This document shows positions 52,384 to 60,006 of a DNA stretch of 64,000 nucleotides, one piece after another. The notes under the pieces are model-generated. The model worked only from the letters and a program-made list of their open reading frames with translations. It was not told the origin of the DNA and did no database searches. Position 1 is the first letter of the stretch; each line of letters opens with the position of its first letter. This DNA comes from Arthrobacter citreus. Lineage in GTDB: Bacteria; Actinomycetota; Actinomycetes; Actinomycetales; Micrococcaceae. The stretch covers positions 3,720,001 to 3,784,000 of the forward strand of contig NZ_CP151657.1 of the NCBI RefSeq assembly GCF_038405225.1. The letters are read 5' to 3'. The position numbers were made by a program, and so were the translations under genes.

Positions 52384-53814
52384 ATGACCGCCACGCAGCC
52401 GGGAACGGAACCATCACTCAAGAAAGTGCTGGGCAGGCTGGACGTCCTGGCCATCGGCTTCGGTGCAATGATCGGCTTCGGCTGGGTGGTCCTGACCGGA
52501 GGATGGCTGGAATCAGCAGGAACCATGGGCGCGGCATCCGCGATGGTGGCCGGCGGGATCATCATGTCCGTCGTTGGCCTGACGTATGCGGAACTGTGTG
52601 CCGCCATGCCAAAGGCGGGCGGGGAACACAACTACATCATGCGAGCGATGGGTCCGCGGACTTCATTTATTGGGTCCTGGGCCATCATTGGCGGGTACGT
52701 CACCATCGTGGCCTTTGAAGCCGTGGCCCTGCCGCGGACGGCGGAATACATCTTTCCCAACCTGAGCCAGATCCCACTCTGGGAGGTTGCCGGCTTTGAG
52801 GTGCACCTGACCTGGGCGCTGGTCGGCGCCCTTGCCGCGGTCCTGATCACCTGGATCAATATCCGCGGCGTGAAGGAAGCCGGGATTGTGCAGAACTTCG
52901 TTGTCCTGTTCCTTCTGGTTATTGGGGTGGTCATGATTGCCGGCTCGTTCACCGGCGGCTCCGTAACCAATATGGAACCGTGGTTCAACGGCGGCATCAA
53001 CGGTTTCTTCGCAGTTCTCGTTGTTGTCCCGTTCCTGTTTATCGGCTTTGACGTCATCCCGCAGTCGGCCGAGGAGGTGAATATCCCCGCCAAGCAGATC
53101 GGGAAGCTGGTGGTGATATCGGTAATTCTCGCCACGATTTGGTACGTGATGGTAGTGATCACGACTTCCTCGGCAATGCCGGCGTCAGAACTGGCCGGAG
53201 CGGACATCGCCACGGCAGACGCCGTCGGCACCATGTTCGGAACCGATGTCATGGCCAAGATCCTGATCGCCGGAGGCATCGCCGGCATTCTTACCTCGTG
53301 GAACTCGCTGCTCATGGGTGCATCACGCCTGATGTATTCGCTGGCGCGGTCGGGAATGCTCCCCGCATGGTTCGGCAAACTCCATCCCAAGTACCACACC
53401 CCGCACAACGCCCTGCTCTTTATTGGCGCGCTTAGCTTCTTGGCGCCATTCGGTGGAGCGGAGATGCTCGGCTGGCTGGTGGATTCGGGTGCTCCGAGCA
53501 TTGTCCTGGCCTACACCCTCGTGGCGATAGCCTTTCTGCTGCTGCGCCGCCGTGAACCGGACATGGAGCGCCCCCTGCGGATAGGCGGGCGTGGAAAAGG
53601 CGGACTGATGATCGGCGTGCTTGCCGCAGTTTTCGGTATTGCGCTGTTCAGCCTCTACATGCCGGGCATGCCCGCCCAGCTCGGAGTTGAACCGTGGATT
53701 CTGTTCGGTCTCTGGTGGGTAGTTGGCATGGTCTTCTTCTTCCGTATTCCCGGGGGAGTCAAAGCCGGGCCGGACGCGGAAGATGACCTGCTCGATAAAT
53801 TGCGGACAAACTAA
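52384..53814 (+). CDS. APC family amino-acid/amine permease
   Basis: 476 residues, 12 membrane helices. LAIGFGAMIGFGWVVLTGGWL at about 20-40 is the unwound helix-1 substrate motif (GxGxxxG-like), and PFLFIGFDVIPQSAEE is the helix-6 region. It resembles the ethanolamine/putrescine and glutamate:GABA side of the APC superfamily. Start taken at ATG 52384 with AAAGAGG upstream; the longer frame extends 33 codons without support. Single gene; substrate not assigned. Confidence 0.85.
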   Translation: MTATQPGTEPSLKKVLGRLDVLAIGFGAMIGFGWVVLTGGWLESAGTMGAASAMVAGGIIMSVVGLTYAELCAAMPKAGGEHNYIMRAMGPRTSFIGSWAIIGGYVTIVAFEAVALPRTAEYIFPNLSQIPLWEVAGFEVHLTWALVGALAAVLITWINIRGVKEAGIVQNFVVLFLLVIGVVMIAGSFTGGSVTNMEPWFNGGINGFFAVLVVVPFLFIGFDVIPQSAEEVNIPAKQIGKLVVISVILATIWYVMVVITTSSAMPASELAGADIATADAVGTMFGTDVMAKILIAGGIAGILTSWNSLLMGASRLMYSLARSGMLPAWFGKLHPKYHTPHNALLFIGALSFLAPFGGAEMLGWLVDSGAPSIVLAYTLVAIAFLLLRRREPDMERPLRIGGRGKGGLMIGVLAAVFGIALFSLYMPGMPAQLGVEPWILFGLWWVVGMVFFFRIPGGVKAGPDAEDDLLDKLRTN

Positions 53815-53815
53815 G

Positions 53816-53829
53816 TTACTGACCAGTAA
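53816..53829. promoter_or_regulatory. Perfect TetR-type palindrome over the thioesterase promoter
   Basis: TTACTG-AC-CAGTAA: 6-bp perfect arms around a 2-nt centre. It overlaps the first three bases of the -10-like TAATAT, so a bound protein would block transcription. A 12-of-14 match occurs at 58169-58182. Confidence 0.65.
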
Positions 53830-53832
53830 TAT
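53827..53832 (+). promoter_or_regulatory. Putative -10 box for the thioesterase
   Basis: TAATAT ends 7 nt before the ATG at 53840. It shares bases with the palindromic operator. Confidence 0.5.
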
Positions 53833-53839
53833 AGCGTCT

Positions 53840-54388
53840 ATGCACCTTCTCCTCCGCACGCTCCTGGTCCTCTTCCGCTCCCGTCGCCGCCCCAAGATGG
53901 GCTTTTTTGACACGTCGTCCCTGCCCATGCGGGTGCTCCCGACGGATATCGACATCGCCATGCATCTGAATAACGGGATGTACCTGTCGCTGATGGATCT
54001 GGGCCGGTTTGACCTGATGGTGCGAAGCGGCTTTTGGGCGGCAATGCGCCGCAACGGCTGGAATCCCGTGGTGGGCAATGAAACCATCAGCTTCCGTAAA
54101 TCCCTTGAATTGGGCCAGCGCTACACGATTGAAACCAAGGTTATTGGGTTCGATGAGCGTGCCAGCTACATTGAGCAGCGGATGGTGGCCGACGGCGAAA
54201 TTTACGCCCGCGCCTACATTGCCGCGCGCTTCGTGTCCAAGAAGGGGCCGGTAAGCAACGAGGAAATCTTCAAGGCCGCAGGCGTCCGTCCGCCGGCAGA
54301 CCTGGAGCTGCCCGAGTGGATCCGGCAGTGGCGCGAGGACGGCGCCCTGCCGAGCACCCGCCGTCCGGCGCCCTCCATCTGGGGCTGA
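53840..54388 (+). CDS. Acyl-CoA thioesterase-like (hotdog, THEM6-type)
   Basis: 182 residues. RVLPTDIDIAMHLNNGMYLSLMD at about 31-53 is the hotdog active-site region: the Asp and the HLNNG turn are those of 4-hydroxybenzoyl-CoA-type thioesterases and of THEM6. FRKSLELGQRYTIETKV follows. It would hydrolyse an acyl-CoA. The N-terminal 20 residues are basic and hydrophobic (HLLLRTLLVLFRSRRR), a possible membrane association. No ribosome site; leaderless start proposed. Confidence 0.8.
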   Translation: MHLLLRTLLVLFRSRRRPKMGFFDTSSLPMRVLPTDIDIAMHLNNGMYLSLMDLGRFDLMVRSGFWAAMRRNGWNPVVGNETISFRKSLELGQRYTIETKVIGFDERASYIEQRMVADGEIYARAYIAARFVSKKGPVSNEEIFKAAGVRPPADLELPEWIRQWREDGALPSTRRPAPSIWG

Positions 54389-54454
54389 TTCCCGCTCCGA
54401 AGTATCTGGGGTCCAAAACCGGGCGCCTGCGTATCGCCGGTCTGCCGGGCGGCG

Positions 54455-54460
54455 TAAATT
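54455..54460 (+). promoter_or_regulatory. Putative -10 box before the second DHFR-like gene
   Basis: TAAATT ends 6 nt before the ATG at 54467, with GGCGCC between. Confidence 0.45.
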
Positions 54461-54466
54461 GGCGCC

Positions 54467-55084
54467 ATGACTCTATCCCTGAACATGTTTCTGAGCCTGG
54501 ATGGTGTGATGCAGAGCCCGGGTGCCGTCGATGAGGACCGGTCCGGCGGGTTCGAAAACGGCGGATGGCTCGCGCCGCACATGACCACGGGTGTGAGTCG
54601 AACGGTCACCGGCTGGTTTGCCAAGGCTGACTCGCTGCTTCTGGGCCGGGGCACCTATGACATGCTGCAGCCATTTTGGGAACCTGTGACGGACCCGGAA
54701 GACCAAGTGGCCTACGCCTTCAACCAATTGCCGAAGCACCTGGTTACCTCGACCATGGAGAATCCGACCTGGCACAACACCAAGGTTCTCAAAGGAGACC
54801 TGTTGCCGGCCGTTGCGGCGCTCAGGGAGCGGCGCGGGGAGGTGCAGGTCCATGGCAGCCACCGGTTGGCCCGGGCCCTGCATGATGCGGGACTGGTGGA
54901 TGAGTATCGGCTGCTCGTCTTTCCTGTCGTGGTCGGAGGCGGGAAGCGCCTCTTTGAAACGGGGGCGGCGTCGTCCGGCTTCCGCCTTTTGGAAACCGAG
55001 ACCCTCGACGGCGGTGCCCTGCACCTGCGGCTGCGACCCATCCCTTTTGGAACTGCGGACTTTGAGCACGGATGGGACCACTGA
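54467..55084 (+). CDS. Dihydrofolate-reductase-like (RibD C-terminal domain) protein
   Basis: 205 residues. LNMFLSLDGVMQSPGAVDED at the start, DSLLLGRGTYDML near 62 and EYRLLVFPVVVGGGKRLFE near 145 are typical of the YyaP/RibD_C group with its NADPH-binding loop. Same family as the 178-residue protein at 8.1 kb but a distinct subgroup (this one has the longer insertion after the first strand). Substrate unknown. A strong terminator follows. Confidence 0.85.
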   Translation: MTLSLNMFLSLDGVMQSPGAVDEDRSGGFENGGWLAPHMTTGVSRTVTGWFAKADSLLLGRGTYDMLQPFWEPVTDPEDQVAYAFNQLPKHLVTSTMENPTWHNTKVLKGDLLPAVAALRERRGEVQVHGSHRLARALHDAGLVDEYRLLVFPVVVGGGKRLFETGAASSGFRLLETETLDGGALHLRLRPIPFGTADFEHGWDH

Positions 55085-55092
55085 AAACACTG

Positions 55093-55124
55093 AAGGGCGG
55101 AACCGCTGCTGCGGTTCCGCCCTT
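55093..55124. terminator. Bidirectional terminator between convergent genes
   Basis: AAGGGCGGAACCGC (55093-55106), TGCT loop, GCGGTTCCGCCCTT (55111-55124), then CTTCTTA. Perfect 14-bp stem between the DHFR-like gene and the heptad-repeat gene. Confidence 0.9.
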
Positions 55125-55150
55125 CTTCTTACTGGTCTTGCCGCTGGTGG

Positions 55151-58018
55151 CTAGTGCTGCTGCCGACGGGAGCGCCCGCTGATCAGCATGACCAGGGGAA
55201 CCATCAGCAGGAGCAGCGGAATCAGTAGTGCCAGGACCTTGGGAGAGGTGACAATCTCGCCGGGCGTCATGGCTGTGGTGCTGGCCCGCATGGTGTCGGC
55301 GCCCGCGGAGATTTCCCCGTTGCCGCCGTCGAGGGTCTCGGTGCCTTCGGCCAGCTTCTTATTGCCGTCGGCCAGTTCAGCCGCACCCTCCTTCAGATCG
55401 CTTGTCCCGGTGGTGAGCGTCTTGCCGCCGTCGTCGAGCTTTACGACGCCCTCGGCAAGGCTGCCACTGCCGGTGACCAACTTGCTGGTGCCGTCCGCCA
55501 GAGTGGTGGCGCCGGTCGCCAGCTGGTCATTTCCGTCAGCCAGCGTTGCTGCTCCGGCTTCCAGAGTGCCGAGGCCCGTGGAAAGAGTTTGGGCGCCGGT
55601 AGCCAGTTTTTCTGCACCGGTCACCAGGTCCGGAGTCTTGGCAGCCAGCTCTGAGGCGCCCGCATTTAGCTTGCCGGCGCCTTCCGCGATGGCGGTATTA
55701 CCCGCAGCCAAGGTTCCCGCACCGGCACGCAGCGTTCCCAGACCGGTGGAGAGCTCTCCGGCTCCCGCCGAGAGGGACACGGCACCGTTGTTGAGCGTTC
55801 CCGCGCCGGTTGCCAGCTGTCCGGCACCAACCTCCAGTGCCTTGGTGCCCGTGGCCAGTTCAGCGGCTCCGGCGTTGAGCTGTCCGGCACCTTCGGCGAT
55901 GGCCCCGTTGCCCTTGGCCAGATCCCCGGCGCCGGCACGCAGCGCCGTCAGGCCGGTTGACAGGTTTGAGGCGCCGGCGGAGAGATCCCCGGCTCCGGTG
56001 TTGAGCTGGCTTGCACCAGCGGCGATCTGATTGGCACCGGCCGTCAATGCCGGAGTTCCTGCGGCCAGAGCTGTGGCACCGGTGTTCAGTTCATCAGCAC
56101 CGGCGGCGAGCAGTTCATTGCCGGCGGCCAGATCGCTGGAGCCGGCTTCCAAAGCACCGGTTCCGGTGGCCAGTTCGCCAATGCCCTTCTCCAGGCTGCC
56201 CGTTCCCTCCAGAACCTGCTGGGCTCCGCCCTGGAGGAGCAGTGCGCCGTCGGCAAGCGCTGCGGCACCCTTGGCTACTCCTGCCGCACCGTTACGCAGA
56301 CCGGGTTCTTCAGCAGTTCCCTGGCCATCAAAACCGGCCTTGATCGTTTGAACTCCAACGTTGAGTGCTTCGGCTCCGGCGGCAACCTGCTGGCCGCCGT
56401 CCTGCACCGCGGCAAGCCCCAGGACTCCTGGGCCAACGGCTTCTGCACCGGCACGAACCCGCTCCAGTCCGTCCTTAAGCTGGGTGTTGTAGGCGTTGCT
56501 GAACTTGGTTCCCCCCTCGGCGACCTTAACCACGCCGTCCTTGGTGGCCTGCGCCTGAGCTGTGACTGCAGCCAGACGTTCAGCAAGCTGAGCCTCGGTC
56601 AGGGAGGGGGCATCCTGCTGCAGTTTCTGCAGTTGGGCCATCATGTTTTCGGCGGCCGCTGATGCGCCCGCCGCGCCGGCTGCCACCTCATCGGCACTGG
56701 TTGTCAGGACGGCTGCACCACCATTGACCAGAGGAATACCAGCGACGAGAGATGCTGCACCCGTTTGCAGTGCACTTCCGTTGGGTATCAAGAAATTGAT
56801 GCCGTTGGAGAGGTTCCGTGCACCAGTGGCGAGTTCAGCTGAGCCGACGGCCGCTTTATCCACGCCATCGCCGAGCTCCTTGGCACCTGCATTGACGCGG
56901 TTGGCGCCGGCCACGAGGTCCGTGGTGCCCTGGACTGCAGCTCCGGTTCCCTCATGAAGGGCGGCGGCGCCGTCGCCAAGGTCTCCGGCACCCTTGGCCA
57001 GCTTGGAGACGCCGGCATTTACGCCGGCGGCACCTACGGCTACCTGTGCGGCACCCTCCTTGGCAGAGACCGCGCCGGTCTTCAGCTCGCCGGTTCCTGC
57101 GGCAATCTGCTGGGCACCGGCGTCAGCATTCTTGGCACCTGCTGCCAGCTCCGTGCTTCCGGTATTGAGCGCATCCGCACCCGCAGCAAGCGTGCCTGCC
57201 CCGGTGGAAATCTGCTCGGCGCCGTTTTTGGCATCCCCTGCTCCGGCCTCCAGTTTGCCGGCACCGGCTTTTGCATCATTGGCACCGGATCGCAGCACTC
57301 CGGCACCCGCGGCGAGCTGTCCGGCACCGGCGTTGGCGGCCTTCGAACCGTCCCGCAGCTTGAGGCCGCCGTTGTTCAGCTCCTTCGCTCCGCCGGCAAT
57401 CTGATCTGCGCCGTTCCGAAGGGCCACGCCGCCGTCGTCAAGCTGTCCCGCACCGGCGTTCAGCGTCTTGGCGCCTTCAGCGGCGTTGAGGGCTCCCGTA
57501 TTCAAGTCTCCGGAACCGACAGCAAGCAGGCTGGCACCGTCAGAGGCCCGCACAGCTCCGTCGCGGAGCTGGATTCCGCCGCTTGCAAGCTGACCGGCAC
57601 CGGCGTTGGCCGTCCCCGCGCCGGTGGCAAGTTTGAGGGCACCCTCGGAGGCAGATACGGCGCCGGTCTGCAGTTTCAGGGCACCTTCGTCCAGGGAAAC
57701 TGCACCGGCCTTCAGGGAAGTCGCTCCGGTCTTGGCGGAAGCGATGCCCTTGGCCAGGGTGTTGGCCCCGGTGTCCACCTTTTCGCTGCCGGCGGCAACC
57801 TTGTCCGCACCATCGCGGGCCTTGGCTGCGCCGTCCTTCAGGTCACCGGCACCGGTGGACGCCTTGGCGGCACCGTCGCTGAGCTGGGTGGCTCCGGCCG
57901 CAACACGGCTGGTGAACAGGACGAAGAAGGCGAGAAGGAGTATCAGGAATAAAGCTAATAGAGCTGTCAGGAGTGTATGCGGCCTGGAACTGGCCCGCCC
58001 GGACGGAGAACTCGTCAT
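55151..58018 (-). CDS. Giant xxxLxxG heptad-repeat protein anchored at both ends
   Basis: 955 residues. One membrane helix at about 16-36, 52 uninterrupted heptads at 42-405 (consensus G-A-x-x-L-x-x), an irregular insert at 406-576 including a Gln/Leu-rich coiled-coil-like part (MMAQLQKLQQDAPSL), 48 more heptads at 577-912, then a second helix at about 928-946 and a basic end. The repeat is that of the N-terminal part of YhgE/Pip proteins, but the multi-helix ABC-2-like domain of YhgE is missing. Topology predicts a wall-zone rod with both ends in the membrane. Start at MTSSPSG behind AAAGGA; 11 extra upstream residues are possible. Function unknown. Confidence 0.85.
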   Translation of the reverse strand: MTSSPSGRASSRPHTLLTALLALFLILLLAFFVLFTSRVAAGATQLSDGAAKASTGAGDLKDGAAKARDGADKVAAGSEKVDTGANTLAKGIASAKTGATSLKAGAVSLDEGALKLQTGAVSASEGALKLATGAGTANAGAGQLASGGIQLRDGAVRASDGASLLAVGSGDLNTGALNAAEGAKTLNAGAGQLDDGGVALRNGADQIAGGAKELNNGGLKLRDGSKAANAGAGQLAAGAGVLRSGANDAKAGAGKLEAGAGDAKNGAEQISTGAGTLAAGADALNTGSTELAAGAKNADAGAQQIAAGTGELKTGAVSAKEGAAQVAVGAAGVNAGVSKLAKGAGDLGDGAAALHEGTGAAVQGTTDLVAGANRVNAGAKELGDGVDKAAVGSAELATGARNLSNGINFLIPNGSALQTGAASLVAGIPLVNGGAAVLTTSADEVAAGAAGASAAAENMMAQLQKLQQDAPSLTEAQLAERLAAVTAQAQATKDGVVKVAEGGTKFSNAYNTQLKDGLERVRAGAEAVGPGVLGLAAVQDGGQQVAAGAEALNVGVQTIKAGFDGQGTAEEPGLRNGAAGVAKGAAALADGALLLQGGAQQVLEGTGSLEKGIGELATGTGALEAGSSDLAAGNELLAAGADELNTGATALAAGTPALTAGANQIAAGASQLNTGAGDLSAGASNLSTGLTALRAGAGDLAKGNGAIAEGAGQLNAGAAELATGTKALEVGAGQLATGAGTLNNGAVSLSAGAGELSTGLGTLRAGAGTLAAGNTAIAEGAGKLNAGASELAAKTPDLVTGAEKLATGAQTLSTGLGTLEAGAATLADGNDQLATGATTLADGTSKLVTGSGSLAEGVVKLDDGGKTLTTGTSDLKEGAAELADGNKKLAEGTETLDGGNGEISAGADTMRASTTAMTPGEIVTSPKVLALLIPLLLLMVPLVMLISGRSRRQQH

Positions 58019-58167
58019 TGAAATTCCTTTTGTGGTCATATCCGGTCCCATGACCGGGTGGGCGCGAAGCGGCGCCGAAGGCTTCCGCTGTCAGTGCTGC
58101 CGGACCGAAAGCGCCTCTACTCTGATGACGAATTCCCCCGACAAAGTGTGATGTCTGTTACATCTAA

Positions 58168-58183
58168 CCTACTGACCGGTAAC
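58168..58183. promoter_or_regulatory. TetR-type operator-like site in the divergent region
   Basis: CCTACTGACCGGTAAC; its core (58169-58182) matches the thioesterase palindrome at 12 of 14 positions. It lies about 150 nt upstream of the heptad-repeat gene. Confidence 0.55.
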
Positions 58184-58207
58184 AAGGCAAGGATTTTGGA
58201 AATTTAA

Positions 58208-58223
58208 GTTACCGAAGAGTAGG
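58208..58223. promoter_or_regulatory. Second, inverted copy of the operator-like site
   Basis: GTTACCGAAGAGTAGG equals the reverse complement of the site at 58168-58183 in 13 of 16 positions. The differences fall in the centre, so it is a weaker palindrome. Confidence 0.4.
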
Positions 58224-58348
58224 TTGTGGCCCGCGCCACATTTTGCTGGTCGTGCCGCGGCGTGTCAGGACCAAGCCTGCGGGCGTCATGGGGAATGCTG
58301 GCGGAAATGGCAGTTGCAGGCGCTTCACCATCGACAAGGGAGTTATGG

Positions 58349-59755
58349 ATGAGCTGGCTCGACCGTGAAAACACCATTGCACCACCGGGATTTAACCGAT
58401 GGCTGATTCCGCCGGCCGCGTTGGCGGTCCACCTCTGCATTGGACAGGCCTATGCGACAAGCGTGTACAAAAACGCACTGGTGGAACACTTCGACGCCAG
58501 CCTGACCCAGATTGGCGTCATCTTCTCGGTCGCCATCGTGATGCTGGGGCTGTCAGCCGCAGTGATGGGTACCTGGGTGGACCGGAACGGCCCGCGGAAG
58601 GCGATGTTTGTTTCCGCGGTGTTCTGGACCGGTGGTTTCCTGGTGGGGGCCGTCGGAATCTTCACCGACCAGCTGTGGCTCCTTTACCTGGGCTACGGAG
58701 TGATTGGCGGAATAGGTCTGGGTATCGGTTACATTTCCCCGGTTTCAACCCTGATCAAGTGGTTCCCTGACCGGCCCGGGTTGGCCACGGGAATGGCCAT
58801 CATGGGCTTCGGCGGCGGCGCGCTGATCGCCAGCCCGCTGTCCTCGGCCCTGCTGAGCTTTTACGACCCTGAGTTTGGCACTCCGGGCGCCGACGCCGGA
58901 GAAGCGGTGGGCAAGCTCTTCCTCACCCTCGCCGCCGTGTATCTCGTGTATATGCTCTACGGGGCATGGACCATTAAAGTCCCTGCCGACGGCTGGCGGC
59001 CCGAAGGGTTCGACCCGTCGAAAGTCGCCAGCAAGGCACTGGTCACCACCAACAACGTATCCGCCGCAAACGCCATCAAGACCCGCCAATTCTGGCTGGT
59101 ATGGATTGTCCTGTTCTGCAACGTCACGGCGGGGATCGGCATCCTGGAGCAGGCAGCCCCAATGATTCAGGACTTCTTCCGCCAGCCCGACGGCGTTTCC
59201 CTGGTCAGCGCTGCGGTGGCCGGAGGCTTCGTGGGACTGCTGTCGATCGGCAACATGGGTGGACGGTTTGTCTGGTCCGCGACCTCCGACGTGATCGGAC
59301 GCAAACGCATTTACATGGTCTATCTGGGTGCGGGGGCGGTGCTCTATCTGATGCTCTCCCTGTTCGGCAGCACATCCACCATCCTGTACGTCCTGCTGGC
59401 CTTCGTGATCCTGTCCTTCTACGGTGGAGGATTTGCCACCGTCCCCGCCTATCTGCGGGACCTGTTTGGGACCTACCAGGTGGGCGCCATCCACGGCCGT
59501 CTGCTGACGGCCTGGTCCGCAGCGGGCATTGCCGGGCCGCTGATCGTGAACTCCTTCCTTGACGCCCAGGGCACCCCCGGCGAACTGGACGCGGGCGCAT
59601 ATCAGCCGGCGCTGCTGACGATGGTTGGGCTGCTGGTCATCGGTTTCCTGGCCAATCTGCTGGTACGCCCGGTGGACGCAAAACATCATGAGCCGCAGAG
59701 CACAGTCCCGGCCGCGGCGGCCGACGCAAGCGAGTTGGAGGATGAGCGCAAATGA
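58349..59755 (+). CDS. OFA family MFS transporter (oxalate/formate antiporter-like)
   Basis: 468 residues, 12 membrane helices. YATSVYKNALVEHF in helix 1, the MFS loop motif GTWVDRNGPRKA after helix 2, and GGIGLGIGYISPVSTLIKWFPDRPG in helices 4-5 are typical of the OFA group that exchanges small carboxylates. Start chosen at MSWLDREN, behind AAGGGAG; 41 upstream codons in frame lack support. The final residues (ELEDERK) overlap a 37-residue gene through ATGA. Substrate not assigned. Confidence 0.9.
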   Translation: MSWLDRENTIAPPGFNRWLIPPAALAVHLCIGQAYATSVYKNALVEHFDASLTQIGVIFSVAIVMLGLSAAVMGTWVDRNGPRKAMFVSAVFWTGGFLVGAVGIFTDQLWLLYLGYGVIGGIGLGIGYISPVSTLIKWFPDRPGLATGMAIMGFGGGALIASPLSSALLSFYDPEFGTPGADAGEAVGKLFLTLAAVYLVYMLYGAWTIKVPADGWRPEGFDPSKVASKALVTTNNVSAANAIKTRQFWLVWIVLFCNVTAGIGILEQAAPMIQDFFRQPDGVSLVSAAVAGGFVGLLSIGNMGGRFVWSATSDVIGRKRIYMVYLGAGAVLYLMLSLFGSTSTILYVLLAFVILSFYGGGFATVPAYLRDLFGTYQVGAIHGRLLTAWSAAGIAGPLIVNSFLDAQGTPGELDAGAYQPALLTMVGLLVIGFLANLLVRPVDAKHHEPQSTVPAAAADASELEDERK

Positions 59756-59865
59756 AAAAGACCTCGAATGCCCGGGTCGTGCTGAGCTGGCTGCTGGTGG
59801 GAGTGCCCCTGGCGTACGGAGTGTTCCAGACCCTGACCCGCGCGTCTGCCCTGTTTGGCGGCTGA
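59752..59865 (+). CDS. MFS (OFA) transporter small subunit
   Basis: 37 residues with a single hydrophobic helix (VVLSWLLVGVPLAYGVFQTL at about 9-28) after a Lys-Lys start and before a short LFGG end. Its ATG overlaps the stop of the OFA carrier, implying translational coupling. Tiny single-pass proteins in this position accompany many OFA carriers and are annotated as their small subunit; whether they are needed for transport is not known to me. Too short for most gene finders. Confidence 0.75.
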   Translation: MKKTSNARVVLSWLLVGVPLAYGVFQTLTRASALFGG

Positions 59866-59873
59866 CGGCGTTA

Positions 59874-59901
59874 ACCCCGCCGCCGGGTCCGGTGGCGGGG
59901 T
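59874..59901 (+). terminator. GC-rich hairpin after the OFA small subunit
   Basis: ACCCCGCCGCC (59874-59884) pairs with GGTGGCGGGGT (59891-59901) with one G-U pair and a 6-nt loop. No U-tract; probable partial terminator. Confidence 0.5.
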
Positions 59902-60006
59902 GAGGGGCTGTGTATTGAAGTGATGGGTGCAACGATTAAAGCGCCCGAATCCACCAGCCGCGACCGGCCGACCACGCGTCCGGGGCACGGAGATCAGGAG
60001 TTTCCC

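Larger units (their letters stand above)
58019..58348. other. 330-bp divergent control region
   Basis: Between the heptad-repeat gene and the OFA carrier. It holds the two operator-like sites and an AT-rich core (about 58140-58215). A same-frame extension of the OFA frame starts at 58226 but has poor coding composition, so I treat this as non-coding. Confidence 0.6.

Noticed and set aside
55188-57952. Several long plus-strand open frames opposite the heptad-repeat gene, and the dense 21-bp periodicity
   Set aside because: A GC-rich 21-bp coding repeat leaves all frames open, so these are shadows. The repeat is coding and has no spacers, so it is not a CRISPR array.
58226-58348. Upstream extension of the OFA carrier frame
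   Set aside because: Its residues (Cys/Trp/Ser-rich) do not look coding, it overlaps operator-like DNA, and a good ribosome site precedes the ATG at 58349.
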